From contig NZ_MSJP01000079.1 in the NCBI RefSeq assembly GCF_014596525.1, positions 62,001 to 126,000 of the forward strand: 64,000 nt of DNA, written 5' to 3'. The notes below the pieces were generated by a model that did not search any database, was not told the DNA's origin, and worked only from the letters and a program-made list of their open reading frames with translations. Below are positions 43,383 through 51,724 of the stretch, one piece after another. Made by a program: the position numbers and the translations under genes. Positions within the stretch are counted from its first letter, which is position 1. Every line of letters begins with the position of its first letter. Origin of the DNA: Streptomyces sp. CBMA291. GTDB lineage: Bacteria; Actinomycetota; Actinomycetes; Streptomycetales; Streptomycetaceae.

Positions 43383-44785
43383 GCCTCCTCCCCTGGCCGG
43401 TGGACGACGAACGGCCGGAGGTTGCCGTAGAGGCCCCACGGCCCGCCCGCGACGCCGACTCCGCTGTCCTTGATGCCCGCGAAGGGCTGGGCCAGGGAGA
43501 GTTCGGCATGGTGGTTGATCCACGCGGTGCCGCATTCGAGCCGTTCGGCCACGGCCTCGGCGCGGTCGAGGTCGGTGCCCCAGACGGAGCCGCCCAGGCC
43601 GAAGCCGGTGCCGTTGGCCGCGTCGACGGCCTCGTCCAGGGTCCGGTACGGCAGTACCGGCAGGACCGGCCCGAACTGTTCCCCGGTCACCACCGGGCTG
43701 TCAGGCGGGACGTCGGTGAGGATCGTGGGAGCGAAGAAGTAGCCCGCTCCGTCGAGCCGGTGGCCGCCGGCCGCGGGGCGGGCACCGGCTGCCAGGGCCT
43801 GTCGCGTGAGCTGTGTGACCCGGGCCAGTTGGGAAGCGTTGTTGACCGGTCCGATACGGGTGCCGGGGTCGAGTCCGGATCCGACCGCGACGGCCTTCGC
43901 GCGCTGGGCGAGGGCTTCGACGACCTCCGCATGGATCCGGGCGGGGGCGTAGACGCGTTTGACGGCCATGCAGACCTGTCCGCAGTTGCGGAACGCGGCC
44001 CAGAACAGGCGGTCCGCGATCCGGTCCACGTCCACGTCGTCGAGGAGGACGGCGGCGTCGTTGCCGCCCAGTTCCAAGGTCACCCGGGCGAGCGTGGCCG
44101 ACGCGGCTCCGGCGACGGCCCGGCCGGTCGCCACCGAGCCGGTGAAGGTGACGTGCCGGATGCCCGGATGGGCCGTCAGCCGGGCGCCGAGGGGTTCGCG
44201 GCCGGTGACGACGGTCAGGACGCCCTCGGGCAGGACACCGGCGAGTACGGAGCCGAGCAGCCGGGTGGCGAGCGGAGTGTGCGGCGACGGTTTGAGGACC
44301 ACGACGTTGCCTGCCGCGAGCGCGGGGGCGAACTTCGCCGCCGCGAGCTGGAGCGGGAAGTTCCACGGAACGATCGCGGCGACCGGCCCCACGGGCCGCC
44401 AGCGGACCTCACTGTGCACGGGGCGGCCGTCGTCGATCCGGCGGGTGCGGGGCGCCAGTCCGGCGAAGTAGCGCAACCGGGCCGCCGTACGGGCGACTTC
44501 GGCATGCGACTCGGCCAGGGGCTTGCCCTGTTCCCGGGTGAGCAGCCGGGCGAGGTCGTCGCCCTCCCTTTCCACGACGTCGGCGCAGGCGCGCAGGGCG
44601 GTGGTGCGGGCGGCGGGGTCGGCGCGCCAGCCGTGCCAGGCCCGCCGGGCACGGGCGATCACCCGGTCCAACTCGTCCGGCCGCTGGTCGGGGGCCTCGT
44701 CGAAGGCCTCCCCGGTGGCCGGGTCGACGACGGCGAGCCGGGCGGCACGAGGGGCGGGGGCGTGACCTGAGGGCGGTATCGGCAT
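43379..44785 (-). CDS. NAD(P)-dependent aldehyde dehydrogenase
   Basis: 468 residues from ATG. VAAIVPWNFPLQLAAAKFAP (cofactor binding), TLELGGNDAAVLL (general base Glu) and FRNCGQVCMAVKRVY (catalytic Cys) are all present. ALDH families that look like this include succinate-semialdehyde and benzaldehyde dehydrogenases. It starts nine bases before the stop of the MfnB-like gene is reached and overlaps the next gene by four bases. It could oxidise the furan carboxaldehyde to a furoic acid. Confidence 0.9.
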   Translation of the reverse strand: MPIPPSGHAPAPRAARLAVVDPATGEAFDEAPDQRPDELDRVIARARRAWHGWRADPAARTTALRACADVVEREGDDLARLLTREQGKPLAESHAEVARTAARLRYFAGLAPRTRRIDDGRPVHSEVRWRPVGPVAAIVPWNFPLQLAAAKFAPALAAGNVVVLKPSPHTPLATRLLGSVLAGVLPEGVLTVVTGREPLGARLTAHPGIRHVTFTGSVATGRAVAGAASATLARVTLELGGNDAAVLLDDVDVDRIADRLFWAAFRNCGQVCMAVKRVYAPARIHAEVVEALAQRAKAVAVGSGLDPGTRIGPVNNASQLARVTQLTRQALAAGARPAAGGHRLDGAGYFFAPTILTDVPPDSPVVTGEQFGPVLPVLPYRTLDEAVDAANGTGFGLGGSVWGTDLDRAEAVAERLECGTAWINHHAELSLAQPFAGIKDSGVGVAGGPWGLYGNLRPFVVHRPGEEA

Positions 44786-44793
44786 CCCGGTGG

Positions 44794-45552
44794 TCAGCCC
44801 ACGGCCGGGGCGCCGACGGCGTGCTGCCGGGCCTGCCGGTCCATCTCCGCCCGGAAGGCGGCGATCAGGTGCGGCTGGATCCTCCCGGCCTTGCGGTCAC
44901 CGCCCGCGCAGACCGCTCCCCGCACGCCCACGATGTCCGTGCCGATGCGGGTCAGCGGACCGAGATCGGCCTGCCGGACGCTGCCCGCGAGGGCGGCGAG
45001 CAGACCGGAGGCGTGGGCGCGCCGGACGAACTCGGCGCAGACGTCGGGCGGGACGTGATCGAAGAGCCGTGTGCCGTCCTTGATCGCCGTGTCCAGCATG
45101 GCCGCGTCGGCACCGGCGCGGGCGGCGATGTCGGGCAGGGCGAGCGGGTTGACACAGCCGACGCGGTGGGCGTCGGCGTATCCCGACGCGACGACGAGCG
45201 CCTCGGGGCGGTGGTCCTTCACCGCGCGGACGACCGCCCGCATGACCTCGATGCCCTGCTCGGGAGTCGTACAGCCGTACAGGCCGACCTTGATGTACGT
45301 GGCACCGGAGACGACCGCGCCGAGCGCGGCCTGTGCCACCGTGCCGGGCTTGTACGGTACGTCGCCCACCGTGGCCGACACCGGCTTCTCCACCGGCACC
45401 GCGTCGCGGATCTCCCGGATGACCCACGGGAAGTTGGCGCCCAGCGAGCCCTCGTCGGGCTTCTTGACGTCGACGATGTCGAGGTGTTCCGCGGCTTTCG
45501 CACAGTCGAGGGCTTCCTCGACACCGTCCGGGGAGATGAGAAGCAACACCAT
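44794..45552 (-). CDS. mfnB: MfnB-like (5-formylfuran-3-yl)methyl phosphate synthase
   Basis: 252 residues from ATG with GAAGGAG upstream; an in-frame ATG 27 codons earlier (45633) is less likely. Family blocks: LLLISPDGVEEALDCAKAAE, DIVDVKKPDEGSLGANFPWV, SATVGDVPYKPGTVAQAALG, GATYIKVGLYG and MLDTAIKDGTRLFDHV, including the lysines used for Schiff-base chemistry in archaeal MfnB. MfnB condenses two glyceraldehyde 3-phosphates into a furan ring. In archaea it serves methanofuran. Here it heads an operon with two oxidoreductases and a methyltransferase, so a furan metabolite is the likely product. Confidence 0.88.
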   Translation of the reverse strand: MVLLLISPDGVEEALDCAKAAEHLDIVDVKKPDEGSLGANFPWVIREIRDAVPVEKPVSATVGDVPYKPGTVAQAALGAVVSGATYIKVGLYGCTTPEQGIEVMRAVVRAVKDHRPEALVVASGYADAHRVGCVNPLALPDIAARAGADAAMLDTAIKDGTRLFDHVPPDVCAEFVRRAHASGLLAALAGSVRQADLGPLTRIGTDIVGVRGAVCAGGDRKAGRIQPHLIAAFRAEMDRQARQHAVGAPAVG

Positions 45553-46060
45553 GAGCTCCTTCCGCCGCATGCGCACCCGGCTGAGGACAGGGGTGCGGAT
45601 GTGGATCATCTGGTTCATGTGCGGTGCGCTCATCCTTGCCGTCGCACGCGGGTGGTAGCAGGGCGCACGGAGCCTCCTGGAGTCGCACGCCGGCGCGCTC
45701 ATGCCGCGCTGTGCGTCGGCTGCCCGCCACTGCCTGCCGAACCGCTCCCCATGCGCACTTGCGGGCTCCGGGGTCGGTCTGCGCGGTTGCCGGGGCGGAC
45801 GGTCCTGTGGGTCGTACGCGAGACGGCAACCCACCCGCCCCTGGACAGTCCCGTTCACCGGGTTGAGCCCTCGCCGTTCCAGCATGCTGATGGCACGGCT
45901 ACGGCACGAGGGAGCCGACACGGTTGGCAGAGGCCCGGCCATGGCCCCTGGCACTGGCAAACCGGGTGCTGGTCACTTGGGGGCGGCCGGGATTTCCCGG
46001 CCGCCCCGACTCGTGCCCCGCATCAGCGGCGTCGCCGTCCGGTCAGCGAGGGGTGTTCTC
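45553..46060. other. 508-bp intergenic region upstream of the furan operon
   Basis: No convincing gene on either strand. An in-frame 26-codon extension (MSAPHMNQMIHIRTPVLSRV) precedes mfnB and could be a leader or an alternative N-terminus. The operon promoter should be here; I could not identify boxes. Confidence 0.4.
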
Positions 46061-46275
46061 GGCGACCGGCTTCGATGAGGTGGCCGGAGGTCGTGTCGTG
46101 GCGGGTGAACGCAGCAGGGCGGCGGCGAGGCGCTGAGGGCTGCGAGGCCGAAGGTGCTGCCGATCTGCTGAACAGTGTTGAACATGCCGGAGACGATCCC
46201 CGAGTACTGGGGCGAGGGCCTGGACATCGCGACCGAGACGGGGAAGATGCCGAGTCCGGTGCGGACCTCGTCTAA
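46060..46275 (-). pseudogene. MFS exporter fragment cut by the IS element
   Basis: The minus strand reads GLGIFPVSVAMSRPSPQYSG and IVSGMFNTVQQIGSTFGLAA, the twelfth-helix region of DHA2-type exporters (P....G..SG..NT..Q.G...G.A). The upstream part is missing where the IS element begins at 46276, and the end is frameshifted. No matching upstream part remains on the far side of the IS. Confidence 0.6.
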
Positions 46276-47132
46276 GAGGTCATCTCATTTGGATGACTCG
46301 GTATTCTGTGAGTCATGGTGGGGATCGTTGAGCGGCTGGTGCCGGACGAGTTGTGGGAGTTGTTCCAGCGGGTGGTGCCGGAGGTGCCGTCGCGACCGCA
46401 GGGTGGTGGCCGGCGTCGGCACGGCGACCGGGAAGTGCTGGCCGCGATCGTCTTCGTGGCCACGTCGGGTTGCACCTGGCAGCAGCTACCTTCGGCATCA
46501 TTCGGCCCGTCCGGAGCGACCGCCCACCGGCGGTTCTCGGAGTGGTCGAAGGCCAGGGTGTGGGCCAAGCTCCACCGGCTGGTCCTTGATGAACTCGGCG
46601 CCCGCGGCGAGCTGGACTGGTCGCGGTGCGCGATCGACTCGGTGAACATGCGGGCCCTGAAAAGGGGGACCTGACGGGTCCGAATCCTGTCGACCGGGGC
46701 AAGTACGGCTCGAAGATCCACCTGATCACCGAGCGCACCGGTCTGCCCATCTCTGTCGGAATCTCGGCAGCCAACTTGCATGACAGCCAGGCCCTGATCC
46801 CGCTGGTCAAAGGCATCCCCCCGATCCGCTCGCGACGTGGTCGGCGACGGCGCAAGCCCGGCAAACTCCACGCCGACAAGGGCTACGACTACGCCCACCT
46901 GCGGCGATGGTTACGCGAGCGTGGCATCACCCACCGCATCGCCCGCAAGGGGGTCGAGTCCTCGCAGCGACTGGGCCGCCACCGCTGGACCGTGGAACGC
47001 ACCATGGCCTGGCTCGCCGGCTGCCGCCGCCTCCACCGACGCTACGAACGCAAGGCCGACCACTTCCTCGCCTTCACCAGCATCGCCTGCACCCTCATCT
47101 GCTATCGCAGGCTCACCAAATGAGATGACCTC
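46276..47132. mobile_element. IS5-family insertion sequence, complete
   Basis: 857 bp. Perfect 17-bp terminal inverted repeats: GAGGTCATCTCATTTGG at 46276-46292 and its reverse complement at 47116-47132. TAA is present directly outside both ends (46273-46275 and 47133-47135), fitting a 3-bp target duplication; CTAA with one base shared is the alternative. It contains a two-frame transposase with no other damage, so this copy may be active. Confidence 0.9.
46315..47123 (+). CDS. IS5-family transposase expressed by -1 frameshift
   Basis: First frame 46315-46674 (119 codons): DELWELFQRVVPEVPSRPQG, AAIVFVATSGCTWQQLP, WSRCAIDSVNMRALKRG, with the first catalytic Asp in AIDSVN. Second frame ends at 47123: KYGSKIHLITERTGLPISVG, LHADKGYDYAHLRRWLRERG (second Asp) and GRHRWTVERTMAWL (Glu). 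The frames differ by -1 and overlap at the run AAAAGGGGG (46660-46668), the likely slip site, giving one ~270-residue DDE transposase. Confidence 0.9.
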
Positions 47133-47470
47133 TAAGCCGAGCACCTTCTGTAGGTAGAGCACACACGGCGGCAGCCCCGGGGGCGCTCGCCACCTCGGGG
47201 GTTCTCTTCCTCGTCTCCTTCGTCCTGTTGCCGACGGTCCGTGTCCGTCCGCTGACCGCCGCCGAAGCGCCGACGGGCGACAAGCCCGCCTGGATGGACC
47301 TGCGGGACTTTCACCCCTTCTCTGCGAAGGGGTTCACCCTCGGGCTGGTGCGTGAACGGTGACCCCCCAAGGGGCGTTGCGCGGCGGGGGATGACCATGA
47401 GCCGAATGGGCCTTGGCGTACAGGCCGACCGCCGCGCCCCGGGACAGAGGGGCGCGGCAGGACAGCCGCT
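47133..47470. other. Right flank of the IS, transporter-like fragment
   Basis: On the plus strand 47175-47362 one frame reads GALATSGVLFLVSFVLLPTV then RVRPLTAAEAPTGDKPAW to a stop. One membrane helix with a charged tail resembles the end of an MFS protein, but the strand is opposite to the fragment left of the IS. No intact gene. Confidence 0.3.
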
Positions 47471-47839
47471 CTACTGATCGGCTCGTTCGTCGTCGAGCGG
47501 ATTCCTTCGCATCCGGACGTGGTAGCGCACGAGCCACACCGTGTCGAAGAGGCCCCGGACGAAGGGATCTCCCTTCTTCATCAAGGGCGGCAGCCCGATT
47601 TCGGAGCGCCGGATGTAGTCGTCCATCATCGCGTGGTGTCTGGATTCGATGACGAAGCCCACACTTACGGCGAGGGTGAAGAGAGCCGGGCCCACCGCTG
47701 CGGGGTCGAGAAAAGCCCCACGGCGAAGGCTGCCGATTCCAGCGGAGCCAGAAAACGGACGCGTAGCCGTCGTGCCGGAGGTGACGAGCGCAGCAACTGG
47801 GGGAGGGGTGCGGCTCCGACACCGGCCATGACGGTCCAA
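47471..47839 (-). CDS. Small one-TM protein, uncertain
   Basis: 122-residue frame. PAAVGPALFTLAVSVGFVIE is a membrane helix and the tail HHAMMDDYIRRSEIGLPPLM then RGLFDTVWLVRYHVRMRRNP looks protein-like. The N-terminal ~45 residues are Arg/Ser-rich and doubtful; a neighbouring frame (start 47847) gives a better beginning, so a frameshift is possible. Confidence 0.4.
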   Translation of the reverse strand: MDRHGRCRSRTPPPVAALVTSGTTATRPFSGSAGIGSLRRGAFLDPAAVGPALFTLAVSVGFVIESRHHAMMDDYIRRSEIGLPPLMKKGDPFVRGLFDTVWLVRYHVRMRRNPLDDERADQ

Positions 47840-47859
47840 GGGCTCATGCAGGCATCACT

Positions 47860-48067
47860 TACTGGTCCCAGTCCGTCCTGGAACGAATCTTGCGCAGTTC
47901 CTCGGCATTCGGGGTGCGGAATTCAAGGATTTCGCCGTGCCAGTCGAGTACGCCGTTGCCTAGCCCGTCTGCGATCTCGTCCAGTTCATCGGTCTCGAAT
48001 ATGTCGTTCGCTCGCTGGTGAACAAGTTCGAAGTAGTCCAGGAAAATTCCCGACAGTGGCCAGAAAA
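47860..48067 (-). other. Conserved-looking reading frame without start, possible immunity remnant
   Basis: The frame reads GIFLDYFELVHQRANDIFET, DELDEIADGLGNGVLDWHGE and ILEFRTPNAEELRKIRSRTD to a TAA at 47860. No start codon fits; the frame enters from inside the previous small gene. Low GC and position behind an RHS toxin tail suggest an immunity-type gene that has lost its beginning. The FLDYxELV part resembles the protein at 38183. Confidence 0.4.
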
Positions 48068-48072
48068 GCGTC

Positions 48073-48267
48073 TCATTCGGCGGCTCGCTTCTTCTTCCAC
48101 CCCTTGCGGATCTCTCCCGCTGCGCCGACCGCGATGGCGGCAGCGACGGCAGCTTCGATTACCCCCCAGAGCCTCGCCCACCCGCCATCGGAAATTCGAT
48201 TGATTGCATCAATGGTCATACTGGGGGCGAGGACGATGAGGAACAGGGTCAAGGTGTAGTTGCGCAT
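48073..48267 (-). CDS. Small two-TM protein, possible immunity protein to the RHS toxin tail
   Basis: 64 residues from ATG with GGAGGA four bases upstream. Two hydrophobic stretches, RNYTLTLFLIVLAPSMTIDA and VIEAAVAAAIAVGAAGEI, and a basic end (KGWKKKRAAE). It lies 74 bases behind the RHS toxin tail on the same strand, the normal place for the cognate immunity gene. The role is inferred from position only. Confidence 0.6.
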   Translation of the reverse strand: MRNYTLTLFLIVLAPSMTIDAINRISDGGWARLWGVIEAAVAAAIAVGAAGEIRKGWKKKRAAE

Positions 48268-48341
48268 TAAATCCTCCAGGAACTGTTCGACGGGTCGAAA
48301 TGCCTGGCGGTGGGGGAGTGCCTCCATCGCCAGGCAAATCG

Positions 48342-48848
48342 CTACCAGCAGCTCGACTTGCCGGTGTACTTCCTGCAGGTGCTCCTCTTTGCTTCGTTGG
48401 TCAAATCGTCATTCCATTCGTTTCGGAATCGTAGATTATTTTTCCAGTTCTTGAAGTCGCCGTATACTGTCTGGGTTCCGAATCCGGCGCCTACGCATGT
48501 GATGAAATTGCTGCCGGATGTTCCGCAGCGTTTCAACGTTTTCTTCGGGGATCGGATGGCCGCGTATGCCTTACGCACTGTGCGCGCCCGGCCGAGCGGG
48601 GAGAGGAGCGTTGCGGAGGAGACCGCGAATCGTCCGGAAAACCAGATGGAGCGCCAGTTCGGATTTCTTCCGACTCTGTGCCTCTTGTTGTTGAACCGGT
48701 TCCACTGATTCTTGATCCAGCTCTTGCAGTCAAGGTCGTACTGGTTGACGGGATCCCCAGGATAGCCGTAGCGATTGTCCCCACCGCCGTAAACGGGGTC
48801 TATCGAAAGGAACCGCCCAGTGGCCGGGTTGTAGAGCCGGACGCCCAT
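48342..48848 (-). pseudogene. C-terminal tail of an RHS polymorphic toxin, cut by a MITE
   Basis: 168 residues. It starts with the RHS core hallmark MGVRLYNPATGRFLSIDPVY and GYPGDPVNQYDLD, then ~125 residues of variable toxin domain (SWIKNQWNRFNNKRHRVGRN, CGTSGSNFITCVGAGFGTQ, NEAKRSTCRKYTGKSSCW) that I do not recognise. The rest of the RHS protein is absent: the MITE begins three bases before this frame's ATG. The ATG is an internal RHS methionine, so the fragment is a leftover or a silent toxin cassette. Confidence 0.75.
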
Positions 48849-48851
48849 CAG

Positions 48852-49065
48852 TGAGCTCTTTCAGAGTGGCCACTGATCGAGTGATCCAGGCCGAGTCGGG
48901 ATGAGGACCGCAACACACAGGGCTCCCGTGCCGTTAGGGGAGGTGTTCGAAGTCTCAACCCGTCGGCACAGGAGCCCTGTTGGTTCCCCATCCTGCCGCA
49001 CTCGACCTGCCTCATGCTCTGGTCGAGCTGGATCACTCGATCAGTGGCCACTCTGAAAGAGCTCA
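48852..49065. mobile_element. 214-bp MITE with 38-bp inverted repeats
   Basis: The first 38 bases (TGAGCTCTTTCAGAGTGG…) are the exact reverse complement of the last 38 (49028-49065). Inside, a second inverted pair (AGGGCTCC…GTGCCG with CGGCAC…GGAGCCCT) makes a nested hairpin. No ORF. It looks like a non-autonomous element mobilised by a related IS. No clear target duplication was found. Confidence 0.85.
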
Positions 49066-49215
49066 GTGGGTTCCGGCAGGGTGCCACGCCACGACAGGTC
49101 AAGCGACCGGCCGTTCCCGGCGTCCAGCGACACCAGCGGAACCGCCACGCGGCGCGGGAATGCCGGCGTGACGCAGCTCACGGGAACGACTCCGCTCCCC
49201 GGCCCAGTGCAGAGC

Positions 49216-50910
49216 ATGAACGATTCCTCGAAGTCCTCGCCCTCCTCGCCCTTCTTGCCCTCCTCGCCCTCCGTGCCCTCCTCTCCCTCCCAGCGCCCCC
49301 GCCCCGCCACCCGTCGTTCCGTCCTTCAAGGGCTCGCCGTCACCACGGTCGCGGGCGCCGCCGCCGTCTGTCTTCCCGCGGGGGTGGCCCATGCCGGGTC
49401 CGTCGGGCGGCGGACGCCCGCCGCCTCCGGGACGTACGCGCTGACCCTCGTTCACCTGGGTCGCGACGGCGCCTCGACCACCGGCTACCGCACCCTGCTG
49501 ACCGCGCTGTCCGGGCCCGACGCGGGCAGTGGGCAGGAAGTGAAGGATCTGCCCGGGACCACCACCGTCCACGTGGCCGCCGGACGCTACCTCGTCGACT
49601 CCCTCATCTCGACCAAGCCGGTGGGGGAGACCGGCTGGGGGAACGACTGGCTCGTGCGGCCCCGGCTCGACGTCGACCGGGACATGACCCTCGTGCTCGA
49701 CGCCCGGGTCGCGCGCCCGGTGGACATCCGGCCGCCGGTCACCGACGCGAAGTTCGAGCAGATCGGGGCCTTCGCCCAGGTGGCCTACGAGGGAGTCACC
49801 GGGTTCGCGAACGCGATGGCGATGTCCCCGGACCTGCGCGTGGCGCACCTCGGGCCCGCCGCCGAGCGCGGAGCCGTACGGACCTGGGTGGACGCGTACT
49901 GGAGTCGGCCGAGCGGCGTCTGCGCCCTCGGTTACGTCTTCCGGGGCGAGCGGGCCCTCGACGGTCTGGTCCGGCATCCGGCGATGAGCGACCTGGCCAC
50001 CCTCGTGGTGCGCGCGGGAGCGGCCGTACCCGGTGAAGGGGCGGCCCTCATCGACATGTCGCCTTCGGCGGGACCCTCCCCCTCGCTGGCCCTTCCGGTG
50101 TGGCCGGGGACCAGCGGAACGTTTCTCCTCACGCCCGAGCGCGGCACCTGGGACCTCGTGTACGGCACGCCGGTCGAGGAGGAGGGCCCCTCCAACAACT
50201 ACTTCGTCCTCGGGCGCTCGTTCACACCCGGCTCCACCACGGTGCACACCTTCGACATCCCCGTCTTCGGCCCCGCCATCGACACCTCGCCCGGCGCCCG
50301 GCCCGTCGCGCAGCGCACCGGCAACACCCTGGACCTGACGGTGCCGCTGCTCGCCGACGGCGACGGCCACCGGCCGTCCTCGCCCCTGTTCGTCGCCTCC
50401 ACCGTCACCCTGCACCGCGACGGGCTGCTGTTCGCGGCCCGTCGCGGCGAGACACCGGGGCACGCCTCGTTCACGGTGCCGTCCGGGCGGGCCGCCTACC
50501 GTCTGACGGCGAGTGCGACGCGATCGCGGGGGAGTGTCACGGCGGCCTGGACGTTCACGTCCGCCGCGACGCCCGACACCACCGACCTCCCGCTGAGCGC
50601 CGTACGGTTCACCCCCGGGCTGGCGCTCGACGGCACCGCGCCCGCGCACACCACGAGCCGGGTCGCGGTGACCGTGCAGGGTGCGGCGGCGCGCAGGGCG
50701 GGAGTGCGGTCACTCGCCGTCTCCGTGTCGACGGACCGGGGCGCCACCTGGACGCCGGCGGCGGTGACCGGCGGAGGAATCACGGTGAGGACGCCGGCAC
50801 CGGGCAAGGCGGTGTCGCTGCGGGCGGAGCTGACGGACGCGGACGGCAACACCCTCACCCAGACCCATCTCGACGCGTACGTCACACGGGCGGGCGCCAC
50901 GACCGGCTGA
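49216..50910 (+). CDS. Tat-exported protein resembling the C-terminal part of Streptomyces S8 peptidases
   Basis: 564 residues from ATG. A Ser/Pro-rich start is followed by a Tat signal (ATRRSVLQGLAVTTVAGAAA, cut near AHAG). The body has GTYALTLVHLGRDGASTTGY, TVHVAAGRYLVDSLI, DWLVRPRLDVDRDMTLVLDA and LALDGTAPAHTTSRVAVT, a beta-sandwich pattern I recall from the region after the catalytic domain in large secreted S8 peptidases. No Asp/His/Ser protease triad is visible. Probably extracellular; role unknown. Confidence 0.7.
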   Translation: MNDSSKSSPSSPFLPSSPSVPSSPSQRPRPATRRSVLQGLAVTTVAGAAAVCLPAGVAHAGSVGRRTPAASGTYALTLVHLGRDGASTTGYRTLLTALSGPDAGSGQEVKDLPGTTTVHVAAGRYLVDSLISTKPVGETGWGNDWLVRPRLDVDRDMTLVLDARVARPVDIRPPVTDAKFEQIGAFAQVAYEGVTGFANAMAMSPDLRVAHLGPAAERGAVRTWVDAYWSRPSGVCALGYVFRGERALDGLVRHPAMSDLATLVVRAGAAVPGEGAALIDMSPSAGPSPSLALPVWPGTSGTFLLTPERGTWDLVYGTPVEEEGPSNNYFVLGRSFTPGSTTVHTFDIPVFGPAIDTSPGARPVAQRTGNTLDLTVPLLADGDGHRPSSPLFVASTVTLHRDGLLFAARRGETPGHASFTVPSGRAAYRLTASATRSRGSVTAAWTFTSAATPDTTDLPLSAVRFTPGLALDGTAPAHTTSRVAVTVQGAAARRAGVRSLAVSVSTDRGATWTPAAVTGGGITVRTPAPGKAVSLRAELTDADGNTLTQTHLDAYVTRAGATTG

Positions 50911-50954
50911 GGATCCGCCTCGGCCCCTTGCCCGGCGTGCCCGTGAGGGGGCTT

Positions 50955-51407
50955 TCAGAGATTGCGGAGAATCGGGTTGTCAAGGAAATGGTCGAGCCCT
51001 CCCAGGGCGAAGAAGCCGACGGCGCCCAGCGTCTCCTTGTCGAGCCTCAGGATGCGCCAGTGGTCGCCCCAGCCCGTGGCGAGCATCTGCCCGTCGTCTC
51101 CGGTCAGCTTGTGGCGGAAGACCCCGTGACAGGAGAAGGTCAGAATTCTCTCCTCCGACGAGAGGCGTACGTGTCTTCCGCGGCGGAAAAGGGAGGAGCG
51201 GACCGATACCGCGAAGTCCGATCCGTCGAAGGTGCCGGTCAGTCCCGCGCGGAGCTGCATATGGGCGATGACGCCGGGGGCGCTGAAGTCGGGTACGTGG
51301 ACGATCTCCTCGCCCGCGAGGTTGATCGACCAGTCCTCCCAGGCGAATCCTCGCGCGTCGGCGCTGCGATTGCGCGAAGGCCGCCGGACGACTTCGATGT
51401 TCCCCAT
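50955..51407 (-). CDS. Conserved hypothetical protein
   Basis: 150 residues from ATG with GGAG eight bases upstream. GFAWEDWSINLAGEEIVHVP, FDGSDFAVSVRSSLFRRGRH, CHGVFRHKLTGDDGQMLATG and WGDHWRILRLDKETLGAVG read as a beta-rich soluble domain. It does not belong to a family I recognise. No signal peptide. Convergent with the Tat-exported protein. Confidence 0.7.
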   Translation of the reverse strand: MGNIEVVRRPSRNRSADARGFAWEDWSINLAGEEIVHVPDFSAPGVIAHMQLRAGLTGTFDGSDFAVSVRSSLFRRGRHVRLSSEERILTFSCHGVFRHKLTGDDGQMLATGWGDHWRILRLDKETLGAVGFFALGGLDHFLDNPILRNL

Positions 51408-51724
51408 CGGGGAATCTCCGACGGGGAACACCCGCTGCCGACTGCGGATGGGTGAACACCACTCCGGCCAGGGGAGGTTCTTCGGGAAGGAGACGGCGTG
51501 GACCATCGGGCGGGTGGCTCCTTCGGGGCGGCAACCGGCGCGGGGCGGTGGAAGGAAACCCTGTTGCCCCCGTGCGGGCGGTGGAAGGAAACCCCGGCGC
51601 CCCCGTGCGGGCGGTGGGACAAAAACCCCGGCGTCCCCGTGCGCCCCGGGCCGCCGTCCGCCCATCGTCACACGGGCGTTCTCCTCCCCGGATGCCGGGG
51701 TGGGGCGCCCTGCGCGCAGGCCGG
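51408..51724. repeat. Intergenic region with a 33-bp tandem repeat, about three copies
   Basis: From ~51540 to 51648, copies of GGTGGAAGGAAACCC… recur at 33-base spacing (51550, 51583, 51616); the third has base changes. There are no unique spacers, so it is not a CRISPR. The unit is a multiple of three and could code for 11-residue repeats, but no gene is likely. Confidence 0.8.

Noticed and set aside
41314..43509. A single 731-codon protein spanning methyltransferase and alcohol dehydrogenase
   Set aside because: The upstream 412 codons are an Arg-rich shadow of the alcohol dehydrogenase, which lies in another frame. The methyltransferase has its own ATG overlapping the previous stop.
45553..45960. 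N-terminal extension of MfnB
   Set aside because: The extension has no family similarity, and a strong Shine-Dalgarno stands directly before the ATG at 45552.
47133..47470. Second half of the exporter interrupted by the IS
   Set aside because: The transporter-like fragment on this side is on the opposite strand to the fragment left of the IS, so they are not two halves of one gene.
51540..51648. Regularly spaced repeats resembling a CRISPR array
   Set aside because: The 33-bp units are direct tandem copies with no unique spacers, and no cas gene is near.
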